A model generated the notes under the pieces. It saw only the letters and a program-made list of their open reading frames with translations. It did not search any database and was not told the origin of the DNA. Below are positions 37,345 to 50,600 of a DNA stretch of 64,000 bases, piece after piece (positions within the stretch are counted from its first letter, which is position 1; every line of letters begins with the position of its first letter). Both the position numbers and the translations under genes were made by a program. Location: the NCBI RefSeq assembly GCF_932526225.1, contig NC_064043.1, positions 682,001 through 746,000 on the forward strand, in the 5' to 3' direction. The stretch comes from Nematostella vectensis (taxonomy: Eukaryota > Cnidaria > Anthozoa > Actiniaria > Edwardsiidae).

Positions 37345-40020
37345 GTTCGATTCCCGCTGATAGCCTAATTTTTTTTCTTTATGTTTTTTTTTAAATATCG
37401 ATACTTAATTATACTGTTCTTGGTGTGTCATGACATAAAAAGAAGGTATAGGGACATTTTTATGTACTCTCAGCATCTTTGATGTGCTCATGCTTTGTTC
37501 AGGATCCTGTACATATTTTATGCACACAAAAACTAACTAGATTCCTTGGATAACTTGATTAAGAAGATTCTAACATAGAGCATAGCGCTCGATAGATTGA
37601 TATGCCTATTTTTTCCGAGTATACTGTTTTATTTTTCCTAATGTTACTTTTTGGAATTTACATTCGGAAAAAACATTATCGATTGTAACCTTATGGAGGT
37701 TACACTCGTAAAACAAATTCCCGAATGTAACCCTGAAGCTTTTCCCGAATGTAACCTCCAGTCCGATGGTGACTTTGCTTGGGATAGTTTACGATACCAA
37801 TAGTATTAAAAGTAATTTTCATTACAATTCCCTTCAGCAATGCCACGTTAGTCTTTCGTTGCGGGCACTTGACTACTAACGCAGCGACCCGGGTTCGATT
37901 CCCGCTGATAGCCTATTTTTTTTCTTTATTTTTTTTTTTAAATATCGATACTTAATTATACTGTTCTTGGTGTGTCATGACATAAAAAGAAGGTATAGGG
38001 ACATTTTTATGTACTCTCAGCATCTTTGATGTGCTCATGCCTTGTTCAGGATCCTGTACATATTTTATGCACACAAGAACTAACTAGATTTTTTGGATAA
38101 CTTGATTAAGTAGATTCTAACATAGAGCATAGCGCTCGATAGATTGATATACCTTTTTTTCCGAGTATACTGTTTTATTTTTCCTAATGTTACTTTTTGG
38201 AATTTACATTCGGAAAAAAAATTATCGATTGTAACCTTTTAAAGGTTACACTCGTAAAACAAATTCCCGAATGTAACCCTGAAGCTTTTCCCGAATGTAA
38301 CCTCCAGTCCGATGGTGACTTTGTTTGGGATAGTTTACGATACCAATAGTATTAAAAGTAATTTTCATTACAATTCCCTTCAGCAATGCCACGTTATTCT
38401 TTCGTTGCGAGCACTTGACTACTAACGCAGCAACCCGGGTTCGATTCCCGCTGATAGCCTATTTTTTTTCTTTATTTTTTTTAAATATCGATACTTAATT
38501 ATACTGTTCTTGGTGTGTCATGACATTAAAAGAATGTATAGGGAGATTTTTATGTACTCTCAGCATCTTTGATGTGCTCATGCTTTGTTCAGGATCCTGT
38601 ACATATTTTATGCACACAAGAACTAACTAGATTCCTTGGATAACTTGATTAAGTAGATTCTAAAATAGAGGATAGCGCTCGATAGATTGATATACCTTTT
38701 TTTCCGTGTATACTGTTTTATTTTTCCTAATGTTACTTTTTGGAATTTACATTCGGAAATAAAATTATCGATTGTAACCTTTTGGAGGTTACACTCGTAA
38801 AACAAATTCCCGAATGTAACCCTGAAGCTTTTCCCGAATGTAACCTCCAGTCCGATGGTGACTTTGCTTGGGATAGGTTACGATACCAATAGTATTAAAA
38901 GTAATTTTCATTACAATTCCCTTCAGCAATGCCACGATATTCTTTCGCTGCGGGCACTTGACTACTAACGCAGCAACCCGGGTTCGATTCCCGCTTATAG
39001 CCTATTTTTTTTCTTTGTTTTTTTTTAAATATCGATACTTAATTATACTGTTCTTGGTGTGTCATGACATAAAAAGAAGGTATAGGGACATTTTTATGTA
39101 CTCTCAGCATCTTTGATGTGCTCATGCTTTGTTCAGGATCCTGTACATAATTTATGCACACAAGAACTAACTAGATTCCTTGGATAACTTGATTAAGTAG
39201 ATTGTAACATAGAGCATAGCGCTCGATAGATTGATATACCTTTTTTTCCGAGTATACTGTTTTATTTTTCCTAATGTTACATTTTGGAATTTACATTCGG
39301 AAAAAAAATTATCGATTGTAACCTTTTGGAGGTTACACTCGTAAAACAAATTCCCGAATGTAACCCTGAAGCTTTTCCCGAATGTAACCTCCAGTCCGAT
39401 GGTGACTATGTTTGGGATAGTTTACGATACCAATAGTATTAAAAGTAATTATCATTACAATTCCCTTCAGCAATGCCACGTTAGTCTTTCGTTGCTTGCA
39501 CTTGACTACTAACGCAGCGACCCGGGTTCGATTCCCGCTGATAGCCTATTTTTTTTTTCTTTATTTTTGTTTAAATATCGATATTTAATTATACTGTTCT
39601 TGGTGTGTCATGACATAAAAAGAAGGTATAGGGACATTTTTATGTACTCTCAGCATCTTTGATGTGCTCATGCTTTGTTCAGGATCCTGTACATATTTTA
39701 TGCACACAAGAACTAACTAGATTCCTTGGATAACTTGATTAAGTAGATTCTAACATAGAGCATAGCGCTCGATAGATTGATATACCTTTTTTTCCGAGTA
39801 TACTGTTTTATTTTTCCTAATGTTACTTTTTGGAATTTACATTCGGAAAAAAAATTATCGATTGTAATCTTTTGGAGGTTACACTCGTAAAACAAATTCC
39901 CGAATGTAACCCTGAAGCTTTTCCCGAATGTAACCTCCAGTCCGATGGTGACTTTGCTTGGGATAGTTTACGATACCAATAGTATTAAAAGTAATTTTCA
40001 TTACAATTCCCTTCAGCAAT

Positions 40021-40092
40021 GCCACGTTAGTCTTTCGTTGCGGGCACTTGACTACTAACGCAGCGACCCGGGTTCGATTCCCGCTGATAGCC
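40021..40092 (+). tRNA. tRNA-derived relic (pseudo-tRNA), representative of the right arm
   Basis: This is the plus-strand counterpart of the left-arm relic, running from GCCACGTTAG to GATAGCC, with B box GGTTCGATTCC at 40071-40081 and T8 at 40095-40102 directly after it. It has the same TTGCG/CGCAG stem and enlarged loop. Variants in this arm alter the stem: GTTGCTTGC (for example near 39490, 48145, 51420) and GTTCCGGGC (near 42760, 45720, 54145, 60388, 63360). This loss of pairing supports a non-functional relic. Repeated about once per unit to the window end, including inside shortened units. Confidence 0.8.
40071..40081 (+). promoter_or_regulatory. RNA polymerase III B box (representative, right arm)
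   Basis: Exact match to GGTTCGANNCC. In the right arm the B box is also kept in the shortened units, for example at 28999, 35791, 36020, 37344, 44121, 47085, 55508 and 61752. Degraded copies occur near 29000 and 31740 (ending TTCAC) and near 35017 (GTGTTCG). Confidence 0.75.
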
Positions 40093-40094
40093 TA

Positions 40095-40102
40095 TTTTTT
40101 TT
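40095..40102 (+). terminator. T8 tract after right-arm tRNA relic (representative)
   Basis: Eight T residues start three bases after the relic's 3' end, followed by C, TTTA and a second T run. The same position in neighbouring units carries 6-13 T. It is terminator-like by analogy with Pol III genes; no transcript evidence is available. Confidence 0.5.
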
Positions 40103-43100
40103 CTTTATTTTTTTTTTAAATATCGATACTTAATTATACTGTTCTTGGTGTGTCATGACATAAAAAGAAGGTATAGGGACATTTTTATGTACTCTCAGCA
40201 TCTTTGATGTGCTCATGCCTTGTTCAGGATCCTGTACATATTTTATGCACACAAGAACTAACTAGATTTTTTGGATAACTTGATTAAGTAGATTCTAACA
40301 TAGAGCATAGCGCTCGATAGATTGATATACCTTTTTTTCCGAGTATACTGTTTTATTTTTCCTAATGTTACTTTTTGGAATTTACATTCGGAAAAAAAAT
40401 TATCGATTGTAACCTTTTAAAGGTTACACTCGTAAAACAAATTCCCGAATGTAACCCTGAAGCTTTTCCCGAATGTAACCTCCAGTCCGATGGTGACTTT
40501 GTTTGGGATAGTTTACGATACCAATAGTATTAAAAGTAATTTTCATTACAATTCCCTTCAGCAATGCCACGTTAGTCTTTCGTTGCGAGCACTTGACTAC
40601 TAACACAGCTACCCGGGTTCGATTCCCGCTGATAGCCTATTTTTTTTCTTTATTTTTTTTAAATATCGATACTTAATTATACTGTTCTTGGTGTGTCATG
40701 ACATTAAAAGAATGTATAGGGAGATTTTTATGTACTCTCAGCATCTTTGATGTGCTCATGCTTTGTTCAGGATCCTGTACATATTTTATGCACACAAGAA
40801 CTAACTAGATTCCTTGGATAACTTGATTAAGTAGATTCTAACATAGAGCATAGCGCTCGATAGATTGATATACCTTTTTTTCCGTGTATACTGTTTTATT
40901 TTTCCTAATGTTACTTTTTGGAATTTACATTCGGAAAAAAAATTATCGATTGTAACCTTTTGGAGGTTACACTCGTAAAACAAATTCCCGAATGTAACCC
41001 TGAAGCTTTTCCCGAATGTAACCTCCAGTCCGATGGTGACTTTGCTTGGGATAGGTTACGATACCAATAGTATTAAAAGTAATTTTCATTACAATTCTTT
41101 TCAGCAATGCCACGTTAGTCTTTCGTTGCGGGCACTTGACTACTAACGCAGCAACCCGGGTTCGATTCCCGCTTATAGCCTATTTTTTTCTTTGTTTTTT
41201 TTTTTAAATATCGATACTTAATTATACTGTTCTTGGTGTGTCATGACATAAAAAGAAGGTATAGGGACATTTTTATGTACTCTCAGCATCTTTGATGTGC
41301 TCATGCTTTGTTCAGGATCCTGTACATAATTTATGCACACAAGAACTAACTAGATTTCTTGGATAACTTGATTAAGTAGATTGTAACATAGAGCATAGCG
41401 CTCGATAGATTGATATACCTTTTTTTCCGAGTATACTGTTTTATTTTTCCTAATGTTACATTTTGGAATTTACATTCGGAAAAAAAATTATCGATTGTAA
41501 CCTTTTGGAGGTTACACTCGTAAAACAAATTCCCGAATGTAACCCTGAAGCTTTTCCCGAATGTAACCTCCAGTCCGATGGTGACTTTGTTTGGGATAGT
41601 TTACGATACCAATAGTATTAAAAGTAATTATCATTACAATTCCCTTCAGCAATGCCACGTTAGTCTTTCGTTGCGGGCACTTGACTCCTAACGCAGCGAC
41701 CCGGGTTCGATTCCCGCTGATAGCCTTTTTTTCTTTATTTGTTTTTTAAAAATATCGATACTTAATTATACTGTTCTTGGTGTGTCATGACATAAAAAGA
41801 AGGTATAGGGACATTTTTATGTACTCTCAGCATCTTTGATGTGCTCATGCTTTGTTCAGGATCCTGTACATAATTTATGCACACAAGAACTAACTAGATT
41901 TCTTGGATAACTTGATTAAGTAGATTGTAACATAGAGCATAGCGCTCGATAGATTGATATACCTTTTTTTCCGAGTATACTGTTTTATTTTTCCTAATGT
42001 TACATTTTGGAATTTACATTCGGAAAAAAAATTATCGATTGTAACCTTTTGGAGGTTACACTCGTAAAACAAATTCCCGAATGTAACCCTGAAGCTTTTC
42101 CCGAATGTAACCTCCAGTCCGATGGTGACTTTGTTTGGGATAGTTTACGATACCAATAGTATTAAAAGTAATTATCATTACAATTCCCTTCAGCAATGCC
42201 ACGTTAGTCTTTCGTTGCGGGCACTTGACTCCTAACGCAGCGACCCGGGTTCGATTCCCGCTGATAGCCTTTTTTTCTTTATTTGTTTTTTAAAAATATC
42301 GATACTTAATTATACTGTTCTTGGTGTGTCATGACATAAAAAGAAGGTATATGGTCAATTTTATGTACTCTCAGCATCTTTGATGTGCTCATGCTTTGTT
42401 CAGGATCCTGTACATATTTTATGCACACAAGAACTAACTAGATTCCTTGGATAACTTGATTAAGTAGATTCTAACATAGAGCATAGCGCTCGATAGATTG
42501 ATATACCTTTTTTTCCGAGTATACTGTTTTATTTTTCCTAATGTTACTTTTTGGAATTTACATTCGGAAAAAAAATTATCGATAGTAATCTTTTGGAGGT
42601 TACACTCGTAAAACAAATTCCCGAATGTAACCCAGAAGCTTTTCCCGAATGTAACCTCCAGTCCGATGGTGACTTTGCTTGGGATAGTTTACGATACCAA
42701 TAGTATTAAAAGCAATTTTCATTACAATTCCCTTCAGCAATGCCACGTTAGTCTTTCGTTCCGGGCACTTGACTACTAACGCAGCTACCCGGGTTCGATT
42801 CCCGCTGATAGCCTAATTTTTTTTTCTTTATTTTTTTTTTAAATATCGATACTTAATTATACTGTTCTTGGTGTGTCATGACATAAAAAGAAGGTATATG
42901 GTCATTTTTATGTACTCTCAGCATCTTTGATGTGCTCATGCTTTGTTCAGGATCCTGTACATATTTTATGCACACAAGAACTAACTAGATTCCTTGGATA
43001 ACTCGATTAAGTAGATTCTAACATAGAGCATAGCGCTCGATAGATTGATATACCTTTTTTTCCGAGTATACTGTTTTATTTTTCCTAATGTTACTTTTTG

Positions 43101-43888
43101 GAATTTACATTCGGAAAAAAAATTATCGATTGTAACCTTTTGGAGGTTACACTCGTAAAACACATTCCCGAATGTAACCCTGAAGCTTTTCCCGAATGTA
43201 ACCTCCAGTCCGATAGTGACTTTTCTTGGGATAGTTTACGATACCAATAGTATTAAAAGTAATTTTCATTACAATTCCCTTCAGCAATGCCACGTTAGTC
43301 TTTCGTTGCGGGCACTTGACTACTAACGCAGCTACCCGGGTTCGATTCCCGCTGATAGCCTATTCTTTTTTCTTTATTTTATTTTTTTTAATATCGATAC
43401 TTTATTATACTGTTCTTGGTGTGTCATGACATAAAAAGAAGGTATAGGGACATTTTTATGTACTCTCAGCATCTTTGATGTGCTCATGCTTTGTTCAGGA
43501 TCCTGTACATATTTTATGCACACAAGAACTAACTAGATTCCTTGGATAACTTGATTAAGTAGATTCTAACATAGAGCATAGCGCTCGATAGATTGATATA
43601 CCTTTTTTCCGAGTATACTGTTTCATTTTTCCTAATGTTACTTTTTGGAATTTACATTCGGAAAAAAAAATATCGATTGTAACCTTTTGGAGGTTACACT
43701 CGTAAAACAAATTCCCGAATGTAACCCTGAAGCTTTTCCCGAATGTAACCTCCAGGCCGATGGTGACTTCTTTGCTTGGGATAGTTTACGATACCAATAG
43801 TATTTATAGTAATTTTTATTACAATTCCCTTCAGCAATGCCACGTTAGTCTTTCGTTGCGGGCACTTGACTACTAACGTAGCAACCCG

Positions 43889-44121
43889 GGTTCGATTCCC
43901 GCTTATAGCCTATTTTTTTTTTCTTTGTTTTTTTTTTTTAAATATCGATACTTAATTATACTGTTCTTGGTGTGTCATGACATAAAAAGAAGGTATAGGG
44001 ACATTTTTATGTACTCTCAGCATCTTTGATGTGCTCATGCTTTGTTCAGGATCCTGTACATATTTTATGCACAAAAGAACTAACTAGATTGCTTGACTTG
44101 ACTACTATTGCAGCGACCCGG
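43889..44121 (-). repeat. Shortened satellite unit (232 bp), ACTATTGCAG type
   Basis: Same private markers as the copy at 37.1-37.3 kb. Here the following unit is not the ACACAAAAAC type but starts the second copy of the 2,963-bp duplication, so a duplication breakpoint lies at about 44.15-44.30 kb. Confidence 0.85.
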
Positions 44122-46852
44122 GTTCGATTCCCGCTGATAGCCTAATTTTTTTTCTTTATGTTTTTTTTTAAATATCGATACTTAATTATACTGTTCTTGG
44201 TGTGTCATGACATAAAAAGAAGGTATAGGGACATTTTTATGTACTCTCAGCATCTTTGATGTGCTCATGCTTTGTTCAGGATCCTGTACATAATTTATGC
44301 ACACAAGAACTAACTAGATTTCTTGGATAACTTGATTAAGTAGATTGTAACATAGAGCATAGCGCTCGATAGATTGATATACCTTTTTTTCCGAGTATAC
44401 TGTTTTATTTTTCCTAATGTTACATTTTGGAATTTACATTCGGAAAAAAAATTATCGATTGTAACCTTTTGGAGGTTACACTCGTAAAACAAATTCCCGA
44501 ATGTAACCCTGAAGCTTTTCCCGAATGTAACCTCCAGTCCGATGGTGACTTTGTTTGGGATAGTTTACGATACCAATAGTATTAAAAGTAATTATCATTA
44601 CAATTCCCTTCAGCAATGCCACGTTAGTCTTTCGTTGCGGGCACTTGACTCCTAACGCAGCGACCCGGGTTCGATTCCCGCTGATAGCCTTTTTTTCTTT
44701 ATTTGTTTTTTAAAAATATCGATACTTAATTATACTGTTCTTGGTGTGTCATGACATAAAAAGAAGGTATAGGGACATTTTTATGTACTCTCAGCATCTT
44801 TGATGTGCTCATGCTTTGTTCAGGATCCTGTACATAATTTATGCACACAAGAACTAACTAGATTTCTTGGATAACTTGATTAAGTAGATTGTAACATAGA
44901 GCATAGCGCTCGATAGATTGATATACCTTTTTTCCGAGTATACTGTTTTATTTTTCCTAATGTTACATTTTGGAATTTACATTCGGAAAAAAAATTATCG
45001 ATTGTAACCTTTTGGAGGTTACACTCGTAAAACAAATTCCCGAATGTAACCCTGAAGCTTTTCCCGAATGTAACCTCCAGTCCGATGGTGACTTTGTTTG
45101 GGATAGTTTACGATACCAATAGTATTAAAAGTAATTATCATTACAATTCCCTTCAGCAATGCCACGTTAGTCTTTCGTTGCGGGCACTTGACTCCTAACG
45201 CAGCGACCCGGGTTCGATTCCCGCTGATAGCCTTTTTTTCTTTATTTGTTTTTTAAAAATATCGATACTTAATTATACTGTTCTTGGTGTGTCATGACAT
45301 AAAAAGAAGGTATATGGTCAATTTTATGTACTCTCAGCATCTTTGATGTGCTCATGCTTTGTTCAGGATCCTGTACATATTTTATGCACACAAGAACTAA
45401 CTAGATTCCTTGGATAACTTGATTAAGTAGATTCTAACATAGAGCATAGCGCTCGATAGATTGATATACCTTTTTTTCCGAGTATACTGTTTTATTTTTC
45501 CTAATGTTACTTTTTGGAATTTACATTCGGAAAAAAAATTATCGATTGTAATCTTTTGGAGGTTACACTCGTAAAACAAATTCCCGAATGTAACCCAGAA
45601 GCTTTTCCCGAATGTAACCTCCAGTCCGATGGTGACTTTGCTTGGGATAGTTTACGATACCAATAGTATTAAAAGCAATTTTCATTACAATTACCTTCAG
45701 CAATGCCACGTTAGTCTTTCGTTCCGGGCACTTGACTACTAACGCAGCTACCCGGGTTCGATTCCCGCTGATAGCCTAATTTTTTTTTCTTTATTTTTTT
45801 TTTAAATATCGATACTTAATTATACTGTTCTTGGTGTGTCATGACATAAAAAGAAGGTATATGGTCATTTTTATGTACTCTCAGCATCTTTGATGTGCTC
45901 ATGCTTTGTTCAGGATCCTGTACATATTTTATGCACACAAGAACTAACTAGATTCCTTGGATAACTCGATTAAGTAGATTCTAACATAGAGCATAGCGCT
46001 CGATAGATTGATATACCTTTTTTTCCGAGTATACTGTTTTATTTTTCCTAATGTTACTTTTTGGAATTTACATTCGGAAAAAAAATTATCGATTGTAACC
46101 TTTTGGAGGTTACACTCGTAAAACACATTCCCGAATGTAACCCTGAAGCTTTTCCCGAATGTAACCTCCAGTCCGATGGTGACTTTTCTTGGGATAGTTT
46201 ACGATACCAATAGTATTAAAAGTAATTTTCATTACAATTCCCTTCAGCAATGCCACGTTAGTCTTTCGTTGCGGGCACTTGACTACTAACGCAGCTACCC
46301 GGGTTCGATTCCCGCTGATAGCCTATTCTTTTTTCTTTATTTTATTTTTTTTAATATCGATACTTTATTATACTGTTCTTGGTGTGTCATGACATAAAAA
46401 GAAGGTATAGGGACATTTTTATGTACTCTCAGCATCTTTGATGTGCTCATGCTTTGTTCAGGATCCTGTACATATTTTATGCACACAAGAACTAACTAGA
46501 TTCCTTGGATAACTTGATTAAGTAGATTCTAACATAGAGCATAGCGCTCGATAGATTGATATACCTTTTTTTCCGAGTATACTGTTTCATTTTTCCTAAT
46601 GTTACTTTTTGGAATTTACATTCGGAAAACAAATTATCGATTGTAACCTTTTGGAGGTTACACTCGTAAAACAAATTCCCGAATGTAACCCTGAAGCTTT
46701 TCCCGAATGTAACCTCCAGGCCGATGGTGACTTCTTTGCTTGGGATAGTTTACGATACCAATAGTATTTATAGTAATTTTCATTACAATTCCCTTCAGCA
46801 ATGCCACGTTAGTCTTTCGTTGCGGGCACTTGACTACTAACGTAGCAACCCG

Positions 46853-47085
46853 GGTTCGATTCCCGCTTATAGCCTATTTTTTTTTTCTTTGTTTTTTTTT
46901 TTTAAATATCGATACTTAATTATACTGTTCTTGGTGTGTCATGACATAAAAAGAAGGTATAGGGACATTTTTATGTACTCTCAGCATCTTTGATGTGCTC
47001 ATGCTTTGTTCAGGATCCTGTACATATTTTATGCACAAAAGAACTAACTAGATTGCTTGACTTGACTACTATTGCAGCGACCCGG
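46853..47085 (-). repeat. Shortened satellite unit (232 bp), ACTATTGCAG type
   Basis: Duplicate of the unit at 43889-44121 at an offset of 2,964 bp, followed by the ACACAAAAAC unit. Confidence 0.85.
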
Positions 47086-47659
47086 GTTCGATTCCCGCTG
47101 ATAGCCTAATTTTTTTTCTTTATGTTTTTTTTTAAATATCGATACTTAATTATACTGTTCTTGGTGTGTCATGACATAAAAAGAAGGTATAGGGACATTT
47201 TTATGTACTCTCAGCATCTTTGATGTGCTCATGCTTTGTTCAGGATCCTGTACATATTTTATGCACACAAAAACTAACTAGATTCCTTGGATAACTTGAT
47301 TAAGTAGATTCTAACATAGAGCATAGCGCTCGATAGATTGATATACCTTTTTTTCCGAGTATACTGTTTTATTTTTCCTAATGTTACTTTTTGCAATTTA
47401 CATTCGGAAAAAAAAATTATCGATTGTAACCTTTTGGAGGTTACACTCGTAAAACAAATTCCCGAATGTAACCCTGAAGCTTTTCCCGAATGTAACCTCC
47501 AGTCCGATGGTGACTTTGCTTGGGATAGTTTACGATACCAATAGTATTAAAAGTAATTTTCATTACAATTCCCTTCAGCAATGCCACGTTAGTCTTTCGT
47601 TGCGGGCACTTGACTACTAACGCAGCGACCCGGGTTCGATTCCTGCTGATAGCCTGTTT

Positions 47660-50600
47660 TTTTTCTTTGTTTTTTTTTTTTTAAATATCGATACTTAATT
47701 ATACTGTTCTTGGTGTGTCATGACATAAAAAGAAGGTATATAGTCATTTTTATGTACTCTCAGCATCTTTGATGTGCTCATGCTTTGTTCAGGATCCTGT
47801 ACATATTTTATGCACACAAGAACTAACTAGATTCCTTGGATAACTTGATTAAGTAGATTCTAACATAGAGCATAGCGCTTGATAGATTGATATACCTTTT
47901 TTCCGAGTATACTGTTTTATTTTTCCTAATGTTACATTTTGGAATATACATTCGGAAAAAAAATTATCGATTGTAACCTTTTGGAGGTTACACTCGTAAA
48001 ACAAATTCCCGAATGTAACCCTGAAGCTTTTCCCGAATGTAACCTCCAGTCCGATGGTGACTTTGTTTGGGATAGTTTACGATACCAATAGTATTAAAAG
48101 TAATTATCATTACAATTCCCTTCAGCAATGCCACGTTAGTCTTTCGTTGCTTGCACTTGACTACTAACGCAGCGACCCGGGTTCGATTCCCGCTGATAGC
48201 CTATTTTTTTTTCTTAATTTTTTTTTAAATATCGATATTTAATTATACTGTTCTTGGTGTGTCATGACATAAAAAGAAGGTATAGGGACATTTTTATGTA
48301 CTCTCAGCATCTTTGATGTGCTCATGCTTTGTTCAGGTTCCTGTACATATTTTATGCACACAAGAACTAACTAGATTCCTTGGATAACTTGATTAAGTAG
48401 ATTCTAACATAGAGCATAGCGCTCGATAGATTGATATACCTTTTTTTCCGAGTATACTGTTTTATCTTTCCTAATGTTACTTTTTGGAATTTACATTCGG
48501 AAAAAAAATTATCGATTGTAATCTTTTGGAGGTTACACTCGTAAAACAAATTCCCGAATGTAACCCTGAAGCTTTTCCCGAATGTAACCTCCAGTCCGAT
48601 GGTGACTTTGCTTGGGATAGTTTACGATACCAATAGTATTAAAAGTAATTTTCATTACAATTCCCTTCAGCAATGCCACGTTAGTCTTTCGTTGCGGGCA
48701 CTTGACTACTAACGCAGCGACCCGGGTTCGATTCCCGCTGATAGCCTATTTTTTTTCTTTATTTTTTTTTAAATATCGATACTTAATTATACTGTTCTTG
48801 GTGTGTCATGACATAAAAAGAAGGTATAGGGACATTTTTATGTACTCTCAGCATCTTTGATGTGCTCATGCCTTGTTCAGGATCCTGTACATATTTTATG
48901 CACACAAGAACTAACTAGATTTTTTGGATAACTTGATTAAGTAGATTCTAACATAGAGCATAGCGCTCGATAGATTGATATACCTTTTTTTCCGAGTATA
49001 CTGTTTTTTTTTTCCTAATGTTACTTTTTGGAATTTACATTCGGAAAAAAAATTATCGATTGTAACCTTTTAAAGGTTACACTCGTAAAACAAATTCCCG
49101 AATGTAACCCTGAAGCTTTTCCCGAATGTAACCTCCAGTCCGATGGTGACTTTGTTTGGGATAGTTTACGATACCAATAGTATTAAAAGTAATTTTCATT
49201 ACAATTCCCTTCAGCAATGCCACGTTAGTCTTTCGTTGCGGGCACTTGACTACTAACGCAGCGACCCGGGTTCGATTCCTGCTGATAGCCTGTTTTTTTT
49301 CTTTGTTTTTTTTTTTTTAAATATCGATACTTAATTATACTGTTCTTGGTGTGTCATGACATAAAAAGAAGGTATATAGTCATTTTTATGTACTCTCAGC
49401 ATCTTTGATGTGCTCATGCTTTGTTCAGGATCCTGTACATATTTTATGCACACAAGAACTAACTAGATTCCTTGGATAACTTGATTAAGTAGATTCTAAC
49501 ATAGAGCATAGCGCTTGATAGATTGATATACCTTTTTTCCGAGTATACTGTTTTATTTTTCCTAATGTTACATTTTGGAATATACATTCGGAAAAAAAAT
49601 TATCGATTGTAACCTTTTGGAGGTTACACTCGTAAAACAAATTCCCGAATGTAACCCTGAAGCTTTTCCCGAATGTAACCTCCAGTCCGATGGTGACTTT
49701 GTTTGGGATAGTTTACGATACCAATAGTATTAAAAGTAATTATCATTACAATTCCCTTCAGCAATGCCACGTTAGTCTTTCGTTGCTTGCACTTGACTAC
49801 TAACGCAGCGACCCGGGTTCGATTCCCGCTGATAGCCTATTTTTTTTTTCTTAATTTTTTTTTAAATATCGATATTTAATTATACTGTTCTTGGTGTGTC
49901 ATGACATAAAAAGAAGGTATAGGGACATTTTTATGTACTCTCAGCATCTTTGATGTGCTCATGCTTTGTTCAGGTTTCTGTACATATTTTATGCACACAA
50001 GAACTAACTAGATTCCTTGGATAACTTGATTAAGTAGATTCTAACATAGAGCATAGCGCTCGATAGATTGATATACCTTTTTTTCCGAGTATACTGTTTT
50101 ATCTTTCCTAATGTTACTTTTTGGAATTTACATTCGGAAAAAAAATTATCGATTGTAATCTTTTGGAGGTTACACTCGTAAAACAAATTCCCGAATGTAA
50201 CCCTGAAGCTTTTCCCGAATGTAACCTCCAGTCCGATGGTGACTTTGCTTGGGATAGTTTACGATACCAATAGTATTAAAAGTAATTTTCATTACAATTC
50301 CCTTCAGCAATGCCACGTTAGTCTTTCGTTGCGGGCACTTGACTACTAACGCAGCGACCCGGGTTCGATTCCCGCTGATAGCCTATTTTTTTTCTTTATT
50401 TTTTTTTAAATATCGATACTTAATTATACTGTTCTTGGTGTGTCATGACATAAAAAGAAGGTATAGGGACATTTTTATGTACTCTCAGCATCTTTGATGT
50501 GCTCATGCCTTGTTCAGGATCCTGTACATATTTTATGCACACAAGAACTAACTAGATTTTTTGGATAACTTGATTAAGTAGATTCTAACATAGAGCATAG

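Larger units (their letters stand above)
28548..38000 (-). repeat. Degraded part of the right arm next to the inversion
   Basis: Units here carry many private changes. Examples are TGCTAGCAC (about 28737), a duplicated ATTTTATGC (about 29170-29185), TACTAATTTTTGCAC (about 29720), GGATTTTACACTC breaking the hairpin (about 32090), a T-rich replacement of TATTTTATG (about 31900-31917) and GGAAAATAATTATC (about 33155). Two B boxes (about 29000, 31740) end in TTCAC. Three of the shortened units also fall in this stretch. The boundary at 38 kb is approximate. Confidence 0.7.
37750..41660 (-). repeat. Segment repeated at 2,178-bp (4-unit) offset
   Basis: About 37.8-39.5 kb recurs at about 39.9-41.7 kb. 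Paired markers are CATGCCTTG at 38036 and 40214, ACATTAAAAGAATG at 38523 and 40701, the TTTTAAAGG hairpin variant, and GGGATAGGTTACG. The unit with ACATTAAAAGAATG also appears at 52629 and 58873. Ends are approximate because neighbouring units are alike. Confidence 0.75.
41200..47150 (-). repeat. Two tandem copies of a 2,963-bp (5-6-unit) repeat
   Basis: About 41.2-44.18 kb is repeated at about 44.18-47.15 kb. Markers at constant offset include AAAACACATTCCC (43161, 46124), AACCCAGAAGC (about 42630, 45593), the TTC insertion GACTTCTTTG (about 43766, 46730) and the short unit (offset 2,964). Differences include AATTACCTTC at about 45692 against AATTCCCTTC, and GATAGTAATC at about 42582 against GATTGTAATC. 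Much of this block reappears in the 6.24-kb repeat further right. Confidence 0.85.
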
